DNA of 64,000 nt from Bdellovibrionales bacterium. Lineage in GTDB: Bacteria; Bdellovibrionota; Bdellovibrionia; Bdellovibrionales; UBA1609. Shown in pieces: positions 8,646 to 17,101 of this stretch (positions are counted from its first letter, which is position 1; each line of letters starts with the position of its first letter). A program made the translations under genes and the position numbers. The notes below the pieces were generated by a model, which was not told the origin of the DNA, made no database searches, and saw only the letters and a list, made by a program, of their open reading frames with translations. The stretch covers positions 395,337-459,336 of the forward strand of contig JAHBUX010000001.1 in assembly GCA_019637855.1 (NCBI GenBank), read 5' to 3'.

Positions 8646-10247
8646 ATGAAAGACAAAGAGCGTAAGCCCAGCTTTAAAACCTCCTCCAACATCGAACAAA
8701 AGAGAGTCTATTCAGAAGCCGACTGGAGCTCTGACCGCAGGCCCACGGATTTGGGTGAGGCCGGCGTGTACCCATTTACCCGCGGCGTACAAGACACCAT
8801 GTATCGCGGACGCCTGTGGACCATGCGGCAATACGCCGGTTTCGGTTCGGCCAAGGAAAGTAACGAACGTTACAAGATGCTTTTACAAAAGGGCACCACG
8901 GGCCTGAGTGTGGCTTTCGATCTTCCCACTCAGATGGGCTACGACTCGGACCATGTGATGGCGACCGGTGAAGTGGGTAAGGTGGGGGTAGCCATCAGCT
9001 CACTGGAGGATATGGAAGTTCTGTTGGCGGATCTACCGCTCAAAGACATTTCCACTTCCATGACGATCAACTCAACCGCCGGGATCTTGCTGGCGCTTTA
9101 TATCGCCGTAGCCAAAAAGCGGGGCGTCTCCTTAAAAGACCTGAAGGGCACCGTGCAAAACGATTTACTCAAGGAGTACATTGCCCGCGGCACTTATATC
9201 TATCCGCCTAAACCGAGCCTGCGTATCATCACGGATATCTTTAAGTTCTGCACCGAGGAGGTGCCAGGATGGAACACCATCTCGATCAGCGGCTACCATA
9301 TTCGTGAAGCTGGTAGCACAGCCGTACAAGAGGTGGCCTTCACTCTGGCCAATGGTTTGACTTATGTGCAAGCCGCGGTTGAACGCGGATTGAATGTGGA
9401 TGAATTCGCTAAGCGTTTGAGCTTTTTCTTCAATGTGCATAACAACTTCTTCGAAGAGATCGCCAAGTTCCGCGCTGCGCGCCGGATGTGGGCACGTTTT
9501 ATGAAAGAGCGGTTTCACGCCAAAGATCCCGGCGCCATGAAGCTTCGGTTTCACTCTCAAGTGGCCGGTTCGACGTTGACGGCTCAGCAGCCCGAAAACA
9601 ATATTGTGCGCGTTGCGCTTCAAGCGCTGGCCTCGGTTCTCGGTGGCACACAGAGCTTGCACACCAATTCAATGGATGAAGCTCTCGGTCTTCCCACCGA
9701 AAAAGCAGCCACCATTGCTCTACGCACCCAGCAAGTCATCGCCTATGAGACAGGCGTAGCGGATGTGGTCGATCCAATGGGTGGATCATTTTATGTCGAA
9801 AGCTTAACCAATGAGATTGAAAAACGCGCGCTAGAATATATCGAGCGTATTGAAGGCCTGGGTGGCGTAATCCCCTGTGTGGAATCGGGCTGGATTCAAA
9901 ACGAAATTCAAAATGCCTCATACCAGTTTCAAAAAGATTTGGAAGCCAAACGCGAGATCGTGGTTGGCATGAACGAATTCGTGCAGACCGAGGCACCGCC
10001 CACAGACGTATTGAAGATCTCTGAACAGGTTTCGAAAGAGCAAATTGCTCGCTTGCAGGCCTTCAAGGCCAAGCGTGACTCTGCTAAAGTCGAGGCGCAG
10101 CTGCGTAAAATTCGTGAAGCCGCTTCCGGCACGCAGAACCTAATGCCCGTATTTATTGAGGCTGTGGAAAACGGTGTAACTTTAGGGGAGATCTCTGAAG
10201 AGCTACGCAAGGTTTTCGGACTTTTCAAAGAATCCATCACTCTGTAG
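8646..10247 (+). CDS. Methylmalonyl-CoA mutase large subunit (lacks B12-binding domain)
   Basis: Radical isomerase converting (R)-methylmalonyl-CoA to succinyl-CoA. The 533-residue chain covers the TIM-barrel substrate domain: TMRQYAGFG with Tyr63 (the conserved active-site Tyr), [11 protein letters not shown] with His218, and [15 protein letters not shown]. It stops before the cobalamin-binding domain; no DxHxxG motif is present. The family has both fused and split forms, and this is the split large subunit, so a separate small B12-binding subunit must lie elsewhere. The frame is open from 8571 inside the carrier gene, but ATG 8646 preceded by GGAGAGGG is the convincing start. No methylmalonyl-CoA epimerase, MeaB chaperone or small subunit is next to it in this window. 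Confidence 0.92.
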   Translation: MKDKERKPSFKTSSNIEQKRVYSEADWSSDRRPTDLGEAGVYPFTRGVQDTMYRGRLWTMRQYAGFGSAKESNERYKMLLQKGTTGLSVAFDLPTQMGYDSDHVMATGEVGKVGVAISSLEDMEVLLADLPLKDISTSMTINSTAGILLALYIAVAKKRGVSLKDLKGTVQNDLLKEYIARGTYIYPPKPSLRIITDIFKFCTEEVPGWNTISISGYHIREAGSTAVQEVAFTLANGLTYVQAAVERGLNVDEFAKRLSFFFNVHNNFFEEIAKFRAARRMWARFMKERFHAKDPGAMKLRFHSQVAGSTLTAQQPENNIVRVALQALASVLGGTQSLHTNSMDEALGLPTEKAATIALRTQQVIAYETGVADVVDPMGGSFYVESLTNEIEKRALEYIERIEGLGGVIPCVESGWIQNEIQNASYQFQKDLEAKREIVVGMNEFVQTEAPPTDVLKISEQVSKEQIARLQAFKAKRDSAKVEAQLRKIREAASGTQNLMPVFIEAVENGVTLGEISEELRKVFGLFKESITL

Positions 10248-10258
10248 AGTGATGGCAT

Positions 10259-10900
10259 ATGCTTACTTCCGCACTTACCCTTCTTCTCGCGGCCTCGGCA
10301 TTTATCACTCACGCTCAAAACAGCGAAATTCCCCCGGCTATGCCCATGCCGACGATCGAAGAGGACGAGCCTAAACCGGCCGCCCCACCAAAGCCTGTCG
10401 CTCCTCCGGGAACGCCGGCACCTCTTGAAGGCATTGCACTTAAAGCTAAGAACTTTTGCAACTCTGTTGAGAAATGCAATAAACGCCCGGGGCGCTCAGC
10501 CTATTGTGTGAAAATGGGCCTAAAAGAGAGCGGTATGCTGGGATACATGCTCGAAGGTGAGCAAGCCAAGGATCTGGCGCGCTTTCTACGCAAGGCGGGA
10601 TTCAGCGATCAAGAGCAAGATGTCACTGATTTTAAATACGTGCCCGAAGGATCCATTCTTGTGCTGGATTCGCATGATTTAAAAGACAAGCGTCCCGCCT
10701 GCCCGAAGGTTTACGGCAACGTGCTGATCAAATGTGGTGAGAAGTGGATCGATGAACAGAAGAACGAGTTGGACTTCCATATGAAGCGAGGCTGCCGCAC
10801 CAAGGGCATCTGGCTTCATCCGGATTTGAAATTAATTGATCCACCGGCCGGCAAGAACCTGCGCAAACGCCTAATTACTGACCCGCCGGATTCGCCTTAG
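10259..10900 (+). CDS. Secreted Cys-containing protein of unknown function
   Basis: I do not recognise a named family. The 213-residue product begins with a Sec signal peptide (hydrophobic core at residues 2-17, likely cleavage after THA near residue 19). A Pro-rich linker follows (about 25-60, PPKPVAPPGTPAP). The mature domain has several cysteines (NFCNSVEKC, AYCVKMGL, PACPKVYG, LIKCGEKW, RGCRTK) that probably form disulfides in the periplasm. The order Cys-helix, a VPEGSILVLDS strand and YGNVLIKCGEKW vaguely resembles CHAP or NlpC-type hydrolases, but the expected catalytic His is an Asn, so an inactive or unrelated fold is equally likely. ATG lies 11 bases after the mutase stop. Its 3' end overlaps the convergent tatC by 26 bases. 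Confidence 0.7.
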   Translation: MLTSALTLLLAASAFITHAQNSEIPPAMPMPTIEEDEPKPAAPPKPVAPPGTPAPLEGIALKAKNFCNSVEKCNKRPGRSAYCVKMGLKESGMLGYMLEGEQAKDLARFLRKAGFSDQEQDVTDFKYVPEGSILVLDSHDLKDKRPACPKVYGNVLIKCGEKWIDEQKNELDFHMKRGCRTKGIWLHPDLKLIDPPAGKNLRKRLITDPPDSP

Positions 10901-11609
10901 GCAGCAGATACTGAATAACTAAAATCGAAATCTCGTAGAGACCGACCATCGGCACCAACATCATCAGCATGGAGATGGCATCGGGTGGCGTAATGATGGC
11001 AGCGACCAAAGACATTCCGGGAATGGCAAAACGACGATTGCGTTTTAAAAAAGGCGCGTCGATCACGCCCACCAACGCCAAGAAGACCAGAACCAAAGGC
11101 AGCTCAAACGACAGACCGAACATCACGGTGGTAGTGATAAAAAATCCCAAGTATTCACTAATCGTGATCATGGGCTTGTCCACATTACCGCCCACATTCA
11201 GAAGGTATTCAAAGGCCGCCGGATAAACAAAGAAGTACACAAAGCCAACACCCATCATAAACAAGATGGTGCCGCTGACGATAAAGCCGACCGCGTATTT
11301 ACGCTCATTTTTATAAAGACCTGGAGAGATAAACTGCCACAGCTGATAGAGCCACCATGGACAAGCCAGAATCAAGCCGCCCAGTGCGCCCACTTTCAAA
11401 TGCGCCAGAAATTTATCCATAACGCCCGTGAACACCAATCCGCCACTTTGTAAATAAGGCTGAATGGGCTTACGAATCAATTCTAACAAAAGCTCGGACT
11501 GCCAGATTCCCAAAGCCATGCCCACCGCAATGCCAAGCAAAGATAAGATCAAGCGGCGGCGTAGGTCGCTGAGATGTTCGACCAAGGACATCTGCTGTTC
11601 TTCAGTCAC
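10875..11609 (-). CDS. tatC: Sec-independent protein translocase TatC
   Basis: Core receptor of the twin-arginine translocation complex, recognising RR signal peptides of folded cargo. 244 residues with six predicted membrane helices. The diagnostic N-terminal segment LVEHLSDLRRRL holds the conserved Glu-Leu-Arg cytoplasmic motif, followed by the FxxPGLYKNER loop (FISPGLYKNERKY) and the ITPPDAIS region with the conserved Pro and Asp before the last two helices. It sits directly downstream of tatB on the same strand with start and stop overlapping by 4 bases. It converges on and overlaps the preceding unknown gene by 26 bases. No tatA is in the window, so either the tatB-like protein does both jobs or tatA is elsewhere. 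Confidence 0.96.
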   Translation of the reverse strand: MTEEQQMSLVEHLSDLRRRLILSLLGIAVGMALGIWQSELLLELIRKPIQPYLQSGGLVFTGVMDKFLAHLKVGALGGLILACPWWLYQLWQFISPGLYKNERKYAVGFIVSGTILFMMGVGFVYFFVYPAAFEYLLNVGGNVDKPMITISEYLGFFITTTVMFGLSFELPLVLVFLALVGVIDAPFLKRNRRFAIPGMSLVAAIITPPDAISMLMMLVPMVGLYEISILVIQYLLPKANPAGQ

Positions 11610-11941
11610 GATTTTTTCCCTTCATCCTCAGAGACGGGATGGGCACCAACCGGAAGCTCAGGAGCGGGAGTCTCGGGTGCCGCTGGCTCAGTAGGAGGGG
11701 CGATCTTTTGCTCAGACTCCATGTTCTGCAGATTGGTCAGCTGCTGACGCAATTCATTGAAGGACTGCGTTTGATCGCGGAACTGACCGGTAAACTGATT
11801 CTGAAAGTCCTGAGTGGCGCGACGAAGTTCGTTTAGAATGCGGCCGAGAGTGCGAGCCACCTCAGGAAGCTGTTCGGGGCCGATAAAAATCAGCGCGATA
11901 ATTCCAAACAGGATCATGTGGGTGAGACTTAGTCCAAACAT
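11606..11941 (-). CDS. tatB: Twin-arginine translocase subunit TatB (or TatA)
   Basis: Single-span Tat component that with TatC forms the cargo receptor. 111 residues. Residues 4-20 form the membrane helix, then the hinge Gly-Pro and an amphipathic helix (IFIGPEQLPEVARTLGR, followed by LNELRRATQDFQNQF). The long charged tail with a Pro/Ala-rich end (PPTEPAAPETPAPELP) favours TatB over TatA. Both proteins share this layout, so the assignment between them is not certain. It overlaps the tatC start by 4 bases, indicating coupled translation. ATG begins MFGLSLTHMILFG, a typical Tat N-terminus. Confidence 0.88.
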   Translation of the reverse strand: MFGLSLTHMILFGIIALIFIGPEQLPEVARTLGRILNELRRATQDFQNQFTGQFRDQTQSFNELRQQLTNLQNMESEQKIAPPTEPAAPETPAPELPVGAHPVSEDEGKKS

Positions 11942-11984
11942 TCAAGCCCCAAGGTAGCACGGGCCGATTTTGCCCGCCAAGGAC

Positions 11985-12611
11985 TTACATTTTTTGGGCT
12001 TTGCTCTTTTGCAGGTCAGCAACCAACAGGCCTTTTTCTAAAAGCTGCTCTTCAGCCAAACGGGAACCAGTGGCGATATAACGCCCGTATAGGCGCAACA
12101 AATCGCCATTGGTCTGCACCAGCGATTCCTGGCTGATATAGGTCAGTACATCTACGAAATCAGAAAAGCGCTGTGAGAATTCTTCATACATCATTGAGCG
12201 CTGCTCATCCGCCGCACTTGAAGCCAAAGCCCCGTAAGCCACACCGCCCATATCCACGTAATAGTCGATATCCACGATCTTGCGGCTAAGAGAATCCCCA
12301 AAAAAACCACTGATATAAAGACTGCTATCACCCAGCTTCTTCAACAGGTCTTGACGCTGCGGTGTTGGGGAGTTCTGCGCCTTCAGCCACATTTCGGCCA
12401 AAGTTTCGCGTTTGGCTTTGCCGGTCTCATCGTCTTTCGGAAAGAGATTGCTGGAAAAGAGATAGTGTTCCAAAAGGTCGACCAAATAGTTCTGCGACAA
12501 GGGCAGTGGCTGGAACTTCAGGCGTTTCAAAGCGCCATCAACCTGCTCTAAGAAGTAGGTTCGCGGGCTCTCTAAAAGCAAGGCATTGCCGCCAGAGGAT
12601 TGCTGACTCAT
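11985..12611 (-). CDS. Conserved-looking protein of unknown function
   Basis: No family recognised. The 208-residue product is soluble, largely helical and acidic in part, with no signal peptide or membrane segment. Notable stretches are SPRTYFLEQVDGALKRL near the N-terminus, a central FFGDSLSRKIVDIDYYVDMGG segment and a helical C-terminus with SRLAEEQLLEKGLL. The frame is open further upstream to 12695, but the ATG at 12611 (MSQQSSGG) is the likely start because a TATAAT hexamer lies only 9 bases upstream on the coding strand. It lies between the M16 peptidase and tatB, all on the minus strand, with 43 bases to tatB. Confidence 0.7.
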   Translation of the reverse strand: MSQQSSGGNALLLESPRTYFLEQVDGALKRLKFQPLPLSQNYLVDLLEHYLFSSNLFPKDDETGKAKRETLAEMWLKAQNSPTPQRQDLLKKLGDSSLYISGFFGDSLSRKIVDIDYYVDMGGVAYGALASSAADEQRSMMYEEFSQRFSDFVDVLTYISQESLVQTNGDLLRLYGRYIATGSRLAEEQLLEKGLLVADLQKSKAQKM

Positions 12612-12620
12612 AGTTCTCTT

Positions 12621-12626
12621 ATTATA
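12621..12626 (-). promoter_or_regulatory. Perfect TATAAT -10 hexamer next to a start codon
   Basis: On the minus strand TATAAT ends 9 bases before the ATG at 12611. Transcription would then begin within 0-3 bases of the start codon, giving a leaderless or nearly leaderless mRNA. No convincing -35 hexamer is visible at 16-18 bases upstream. Confidence 0.5.
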
Positions 12627-12761
12627 TCGGAATTCGTCGGCCGCTCTTGTCTCAGGGTGCGAAAACACGGGCGAAGGTCCAACTGAGCGTCTCAAAATGG
12701 AACAATCCGGCCAGCAAAAGAGCTCCCCGAATTATGCGGAAAATAAGAGCGAATTATAAGA

Positions 12762-15362
12762 CTACCAGGGGGCGCTAGGCCCCACTAAAGACGTCACCGT
12801 CGGCTGACTAAACAACCGTTTGGCTAGCTTTAAAATCGAGTCCGAAGTCACAGCTCGAATACGCTCGGTAAAGTGATACGTCTCCATATAGTCGATGCCG
12901 TATATCTCATCGAAGAGAAGCGCGGACGTGATGTTCGAATTGCGCTGCAATTCGATATCGTGCTTACCGATCAAATAGCGCTGCGCCCGAGCTAGCTCCA
13001 CATCGGGAACCTTGTGCTCAACCAGCTTGCTGAATTCGATATTCATCATACGCAGAGCCTTGTCGGCCTTTTCCGGCGAGCAGCCGATGTACGCGCCAAA
13101 ATACCCGCCTTCTAAACCTTCCATCCGCATTGGGGATACGGAGTACGCCAAAGAGTTCTTATCACGCAACTCCAAGAACAAACGACCACCTTGACCGGCC
13201 AAAATGGCTTGAATCACCTGTAACGTGTAACGTTCTGGATCTTTTAAAGTGAGCCCCGGATAACCCATGATGATATGACTTTGCTCTTTTACGCTCTCCA
13301 AAAATACGCGAATGTCTTGGGGCGGATACTTGAGCGGATATAGCGGATTGCCGCCATTCCCGGGCTCTACGTCGCCCAACTGATCTTCGATACGCTGACG
13401 GAATTCCTTCGGATCTAGAGCGCCCGAAGCCACGATAGTCAGCCCTTGTTTACGAGCGTAAATTTCGCGAACGTCGGTCGCCTTAAGGCGACCGATCGAC
13501 ACCTCATCGCCATAGACGTCGCGACCGTACGGATGACCAGGGAATAGGTTTTTCATGAACTCCAGCACACAAAGCTGTGCCGGGTTGTCTTTGCGCAGTT
13601 TCACATGCTCTTGCATGGATTTGATTTCGCGCGTGATCGCCGCCTGTTCAAATTGCGGCTCTTTGTAGGTTAAACATAGCAACTCGAGCATTTCCTTTTC
13701 GAAAGTGCGCAAGCAGCTCATTGACAGACCCTCGGAATTACGTCCCGAAAAAGCCGAAAGGCTCGCCGCCATCTCATCGATCCTGCGATTCATTACAGCT
13801 TCGCTGTAAGGACCACAACCTGCAGTCCATACGCGCGACAACAGTTCGGTGGCGCCCTGATTGTCTTGGCCTTCGAGACGCGCGCCCCCCAAACTCGCGC
13901 AACGTACGCTGATCACAGGCGTTTCAAAACTAGGGCGCGTAATTACGGTGATGCCATTTTTGAGAACATGTTTCTCGACACCGACTTTGTCGCCGACGGC
14001 TTTGCGGAACACGAACGAAATTTTCTTTCCGCGCGTAGGCTTAGCCGCCTTGGTCTTTACACCTGCCACTTTCTTCAAGGACGCGGCTGTTTCTTTGATC
14101 CATTTCTGCGCCTGAGGCTCAATCGTTTTTTGCTCAGCCGGTGTTTGAACCACGAGAGAGAAATTTTGCGCGGTCAGATACTTACGCGCCACTTTCAAAA
14201 TGTCGGCGGAAGTGAGTTTTTCCGCCTGCCGCAAAAATTTTTCGAAGTGGGAAGGGTCATCGAATAGATCTTGATAGTGACCGTAGTTGCGCGCCAATCC
14301 ATCCACCGTCTCTTGAGTATAGAATTGCTCGCTGGCCATATTGGTTAGAGCTTTGCGACGCTCATCTTCGCTCATAGGTTCAGACAGCGCCCGCACCAGC
14401 TCTTCGCGTAAGGCCTCGAGAGCGACACCCAGATCCTTTTCGTTCAACGACATCGACACGGCCAAGAAGCCCGGGTCACGCGCCAGGAACACGCTGGTGC
14501 CGGCATAGTTGACCAAATGTTCATTCATGCGCATGCGCTGGTTCAACCGCGAGCTTTCACCCTGTCCCACCACCAGCGCAAACATCTCTAGCGCCGCAAT
14601 GTCTTTGTGCGATGCTTTCGGAGCTGGAAAAGCTAGGTGCACGATGGTTTCGGCAAACGGAGCGGTCTTCACCACCAAGGAAGGCTTGCGCGCGACCACG
14701 TTTTTTGCCCGCTTCACGACGCGCAGACGGTTCGGTGGAAAGGCTCCGAAGAAATCCTGCACCTGCTTCTTCATCTCCGGCGCAGCGAAGTCGCCGGCCA
14801 CCACCAACGTCATATTTTTCGGGTTGTAACGGGAATGAAAGTAGTTGAGCAGGGTCTTGCGCGAAACATTGTAGATGTTTTCCGAATATCCGATCACGGG
14901 AATGCCGTAAGGATGTTTGGCGTACATCGTTTCAAACAACAGCCGACTGGCTTGGCGATGAGGGCTGTCATTGGAGCGCTTGATTTCCTCGATTACCACT
15001 TCACGTTCGTTGTCGATCTCTTTTTCGTCGAACTTCGGAAAGCCCATCATCTCGGAAATCACTTCCAAGCCGACCTTCTGAAACTCTTTAGAGATCGTCA
15101 CGTAGAACACCGTTTGATCAAATGACGTGTAGGCGTTGAGTTCGCCGCCTGCCGCTTCGACTGTGGAAGCGATCTCACCGACATTGAATTTCTGCGAACC
15201 CTTGAACACCAAGTGTTCGATGAAGTGGCTGATACCCTCTTCACCTTTTTTCTCGTCTGCGCTGCCCGTTTTCACCCACATCTGAATCGAGAGCACGGGG
15301 CTCTTATGACTCTCGACCAACAAAACCTTCAAACCATTTTTAAGTTGATATTTCTTAAACAT
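12762..15362 (-). CDS. M16 family zinc metallopeptidase, two-repeat form
   Basis: Peptidase of the pitrilysin/processing-peptidase family. 866 residues, about twice the PqqL/MPP single-chain length, consistent with two fused M16 units (an active half of about 430 residues and a non-catalytic half). The inverted zinc motif HFIEH is at His46, Glu49 and His50, with the downstream Glu in EREVVIEEIKR. The second half (from about 455, GVEKHVLKNGITVI) has no HxxEH, as expected. No signal peptide is evident at this start (MFKKYQLKNGLKV), so it seems cytosolic unless a longer start exists. Its ATG and the ATG of the divergent hemW share the CATG at 15360-15363. An AGGGTGA site lies about 10 bases before the start on the minus strand. 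Confidence 0.93.
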   Translation of the reverse strand: MFKKYQLKNGLKVLLVESHKSPVLSIQMWVKTGSADEKKGEEGISHFIEHLVFKGSQKFNVGEIASTVEAAGGELNAYTSFDQTVFYVTISKEFQKVGLEVISEMMGFPKFDEKEIDNEREVVIEEIKRSNDSPHRQASRLLFETMYAKHPYGIPVIGYSENIYNVSRKTLLNYFHSRYNPKNMTLVVAGDFAAPEMKKQVQDFFGAFPPNRLRVVKRAKNVVARKPSLVVKTAPFAETIVHLAFPAPKASHKDIAALEMFALVVGQGESSRLNQRMRMNEHLVNYAGTSVFLARDPGFLAVSMSLNEKDLGVALEALREELVRALSEPMSEDERRKALTNMASEQFYTQETVDGLARNYGHYQDLFDDPSHFEKFLRQAEKLTSADILKVARKYLTAQNFSLVVQTPAEQKTIEPQAQKWIKETAASLKKVAGVKTKAAKPTRGKKISFVFRKAVGDKVGVEKHVLKNGITVITRPSFETPVISVRCASLGGARLEGQDNQGATELLSRVWTAGCGPYSEAVMNRRIDEMAASLSAFSGRNSEGLSMSCLRTFEKEMLELLCLTYKEPQFEQAAITREIKSMQEHVKLRKDNPAQLCVLEFMKNLFPGHPYGRDVYGDEVSIGRLKATDVREIYARKQGLTIVASGALDPKEFRQRIEDQLGDVEPGNGGNPLYPLKYPPQDIRVFLESVKEQSHIIMGYPGLTLKDPERYTLQVIQAILAGQGGRLFLELRDKNSLAYSVSPMRMEGLEGGYFGAYIGCSPEKADKALRMMNIEFSKLVEHKVPDVELARAQRYLIGKHDIELQRNSNITSALLFDEIYGIDYMETYHFTERIRAVTSDSILKLAKRLFSQPTVTSLVGPSAPW

Positions 15363-15370
15363 GAACTTAA
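15340..15370. repeat. Inverted repeat spanning two divergent start codons
   Basis: TTAAGTT at 15340-15346 and AACTTAA at 15364-15370 are perfect inverted copies separated by 17 bases. The element covers the shared CATG of the M16 peptidase and hemW starts. It could be an operator for the divergent pair, but lies inside coding sequence and may be chance. Confidence 0.3.
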
Positions 15371-16584
15371 GTCACCCTATGCCGTTATCTGTTTACGTCC
15401 ACATTCCCTATTGTCTTCAAAGATGTCGCTACTGCGATTTCACGACGTTTGAGTGGACGGAAATCTTACCGCCCGAGCGCTACGCCAGCCAGGTGTTACA
15501 AGAGATTCGAAATCGCCACCGGCTATGGCCCGAAAGAGAAATCGCCACGCTGTACTTCGGTGGCGGCACACCCAGCTTACTTGCGCCTGAATTGATTGTA
15601 GCGATTAAAAGTGAACTTGCAAATGTGGGATTCCGCTTTCAACCCGACGCCGAAATCACCATTGAAATAAATCCCGCCACGCTCACGCCCGAAAAACTGG
15701 ACGTTTACCTCGCTGGTGGCATCAATCGCTTTAGCGTTGGTGCACAAACCTTTGACGACGCGTTACTCAGCCTCTGTGGCCGCAAGCATTCAGCTCGCGA
15801 CACTCGTGCCACGCTGGAGTTGCTGCGCGGATACAATTACTCCTTCGACCTCCTTTTCGCACTGCCGGGCCAGACCTCGGAAGGTTTGCAACGCGATCTC
15901 GAAGAGGTCAGCGCATTCGCACCGCCGCATCTCAGCGCTTACTGCCTCACCGTGCCTGAGGGGCATCCTATGGCCAGCGGACGCCCGCCAGAAAACGAAC
16001 AGGTTGAAATGTTCGACCGTATTGAAAGCCACTTGCGCACAATCGGCCTGCACAAATATGAAATTTCCAACTTCGCCCAGGTCGGAATGGAGTCACGACA
16101 CAACGGCGTTTATTGGCGCGACGAGAGCTATTGGGGTATTGGCCTTTCCAGTCACTCTTATTCTCCAAGCCTAGGCACCCATGGCATGCGTTTTTGGAAT
16201 CCCAAGTCTCTTAAGGAATACGCTCTTCAAGTCGAAAGATGTGCGGAAGATTTCACAGCCATCCTGCCTGACGGGCAGTATGAGCGGCTGAAAACTCATG
16301 AGGCTCTCACCGACTTTTCCCACATGTTTTTAAGGACCATGCGTGGCCTGCCCGAAGACGCATTGCATAATAAATTCGCTCCCTTGATCGTAGAACAAGT
16401 GAAAAGCCGTTTGCAGCGCTTGGTGGAGCGTGGTTGGTTGGAGTCCTCGGCCGGCCATTGGCAGTTGAGCCGCGAGGGTCAGCTTTTGAGCAATAAGGTA
16501 TTTGAAGAACTCACCTTTTTGCCTGCGGACCTTGCTGACCGCAGGTTGACAGGATCAAAGGCGGACCCATACTGTTCGGTATGA
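15361..16584 (+). CDS. hemW: HemW-like radical SAM protein (oxygen-independent coproporphyrinogen III oxidase family)
   Basis: Radical SAM protein of the HemN/HemW family, 407 residues. The 4Fe-4S motif is HIPYCLQRCRYCDF, with Cys18, Cys22 and Cys25 (numbered from the ATG at 15361), and FGGGTPSLL is the SAM-binding segment. HNGVYW near the middle matches the HNxxYW motif of HemW heme chaperones, and the fourth Cys found in true HemN is Phe here; both favour HemW. HemW inserts heme into respiratory proteins. A second ATG at 15379 (MPLSVYVHIP) is also reasonable and would avoid overlap with the divergent M16 gene; neither start has a clear ribosome-binding site. The stop overlaps grpE by 4 bases. 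Confidence 0.9.
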   Translation: MNLSHPMPLSVYVHIPYCLQRCRYCDFTTFEWTEILPPERYASQVLQEIRNRHRLWPEREIATLYFGGGTPSLLAPELIVAIKSELANVGFRFQPDAEITIEINPATLTPEKLDVYLAGGINRFSVGAQTFDDALLSLCGRKHSARDTRATLELLRGYNYSFDLLFALPGQTSEGLQRDLEEVSAFAPPHLSAYCLTVPEGHPMASGRPPENEQVEMFDRIESHLRTIGLHKYEISNFAQVGMESRHNGVYWRDESYWGIGLSSHSYSPSLGTHGMRFWNPKSLKEYALQVERCAEDFTAILPDGQYERLKTHEALTDFSHMFLRTMRGLPEDALHNKFAPLIVEQVKSRLQRLVERGWLESSAGHWQLSREGQLLSNKVFEELTFLPADLADRRLTGSKADPYCSV

Positions 16585-17090
16585 GCGATAATAAGGATAA
16601 TAAGGCCCACGAGGCCCCTGAAGAAAAGACTTCGAACGACCTACAAACTGAACTCGATAAAGCCAAACGCGACTACCTTTACTTGCTGGCCGAGTTCGAT
16701 AACTACCGCAAACAAGCTATTAAAGAACGTTCGGAACTCACCAAGTTTGGATCTGAGCGCTTTATCCGCGACTTTCTTGGAGTATTCGACAATTTCGAGC
16801 GCGCGTTGGAATCGGACGTGACGGCGGAAAGTCTGCACTCCTTCCGCGACGGCGTACAAATGATCGCCTCCGAAATCCGCACTCTGTTGCAACGCTATGG
16901 CGTTGAAGAAATCAAATCTGAGGGCGAGACTTTCGATCCATCCAAACATGAAGCTTTATCCAGCGAGCCGCGCGACGATATGCCGGCTGGTCATGTGGCC
17001 CGCGTTTTCAAAAAGGCTTACAAGATGCACGACAAGCTGATTCGTCCTGCTCAGGTGACGGTCAGCAGCGCGCCTCCGACCGTTAACTAA
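16581..17090 (+). CDS. grpE: GrpE nucleotide exchange factor
   Basis: Co-chaperone that exchanges ADP for ATP on DnaK. 169 residues. An acidic N-terminus of about 30 residues precedes a long coiled-coil helix (residues about 25-70, [17 protein letters not shown]), then the four-helix region [12 protein letters not shown] and a C-terminal beta-domain with [13 protein letters not shown], the family signature. It overlaps the hemW stop as ATGA and is followed by dnaJ after 11 bases. No dnaK is found within the window, so the partner gene is elsewhere. No CIRCE element or clear heat-shock promoter is visible, because the gene lies inside an operon. Confidence 0.95.
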   Translation: MSDNKDNKAHEAPEEKTSNDLQTELDKAKRDYLYLLAEFDNYRKQAIKERSELTKFGSERFIRDFLGVFDNFERALESDVTAESLHSFRDGVQMIASEIRTLLQRYGVEEIKSEGETFDPSKHEALSSEPRDDMPAGHVARVFKKAYKMHDKLIRPAQVTVSSAPPTVN

Positions 17091-17101
17091 GGGAGATGTC
17101 T

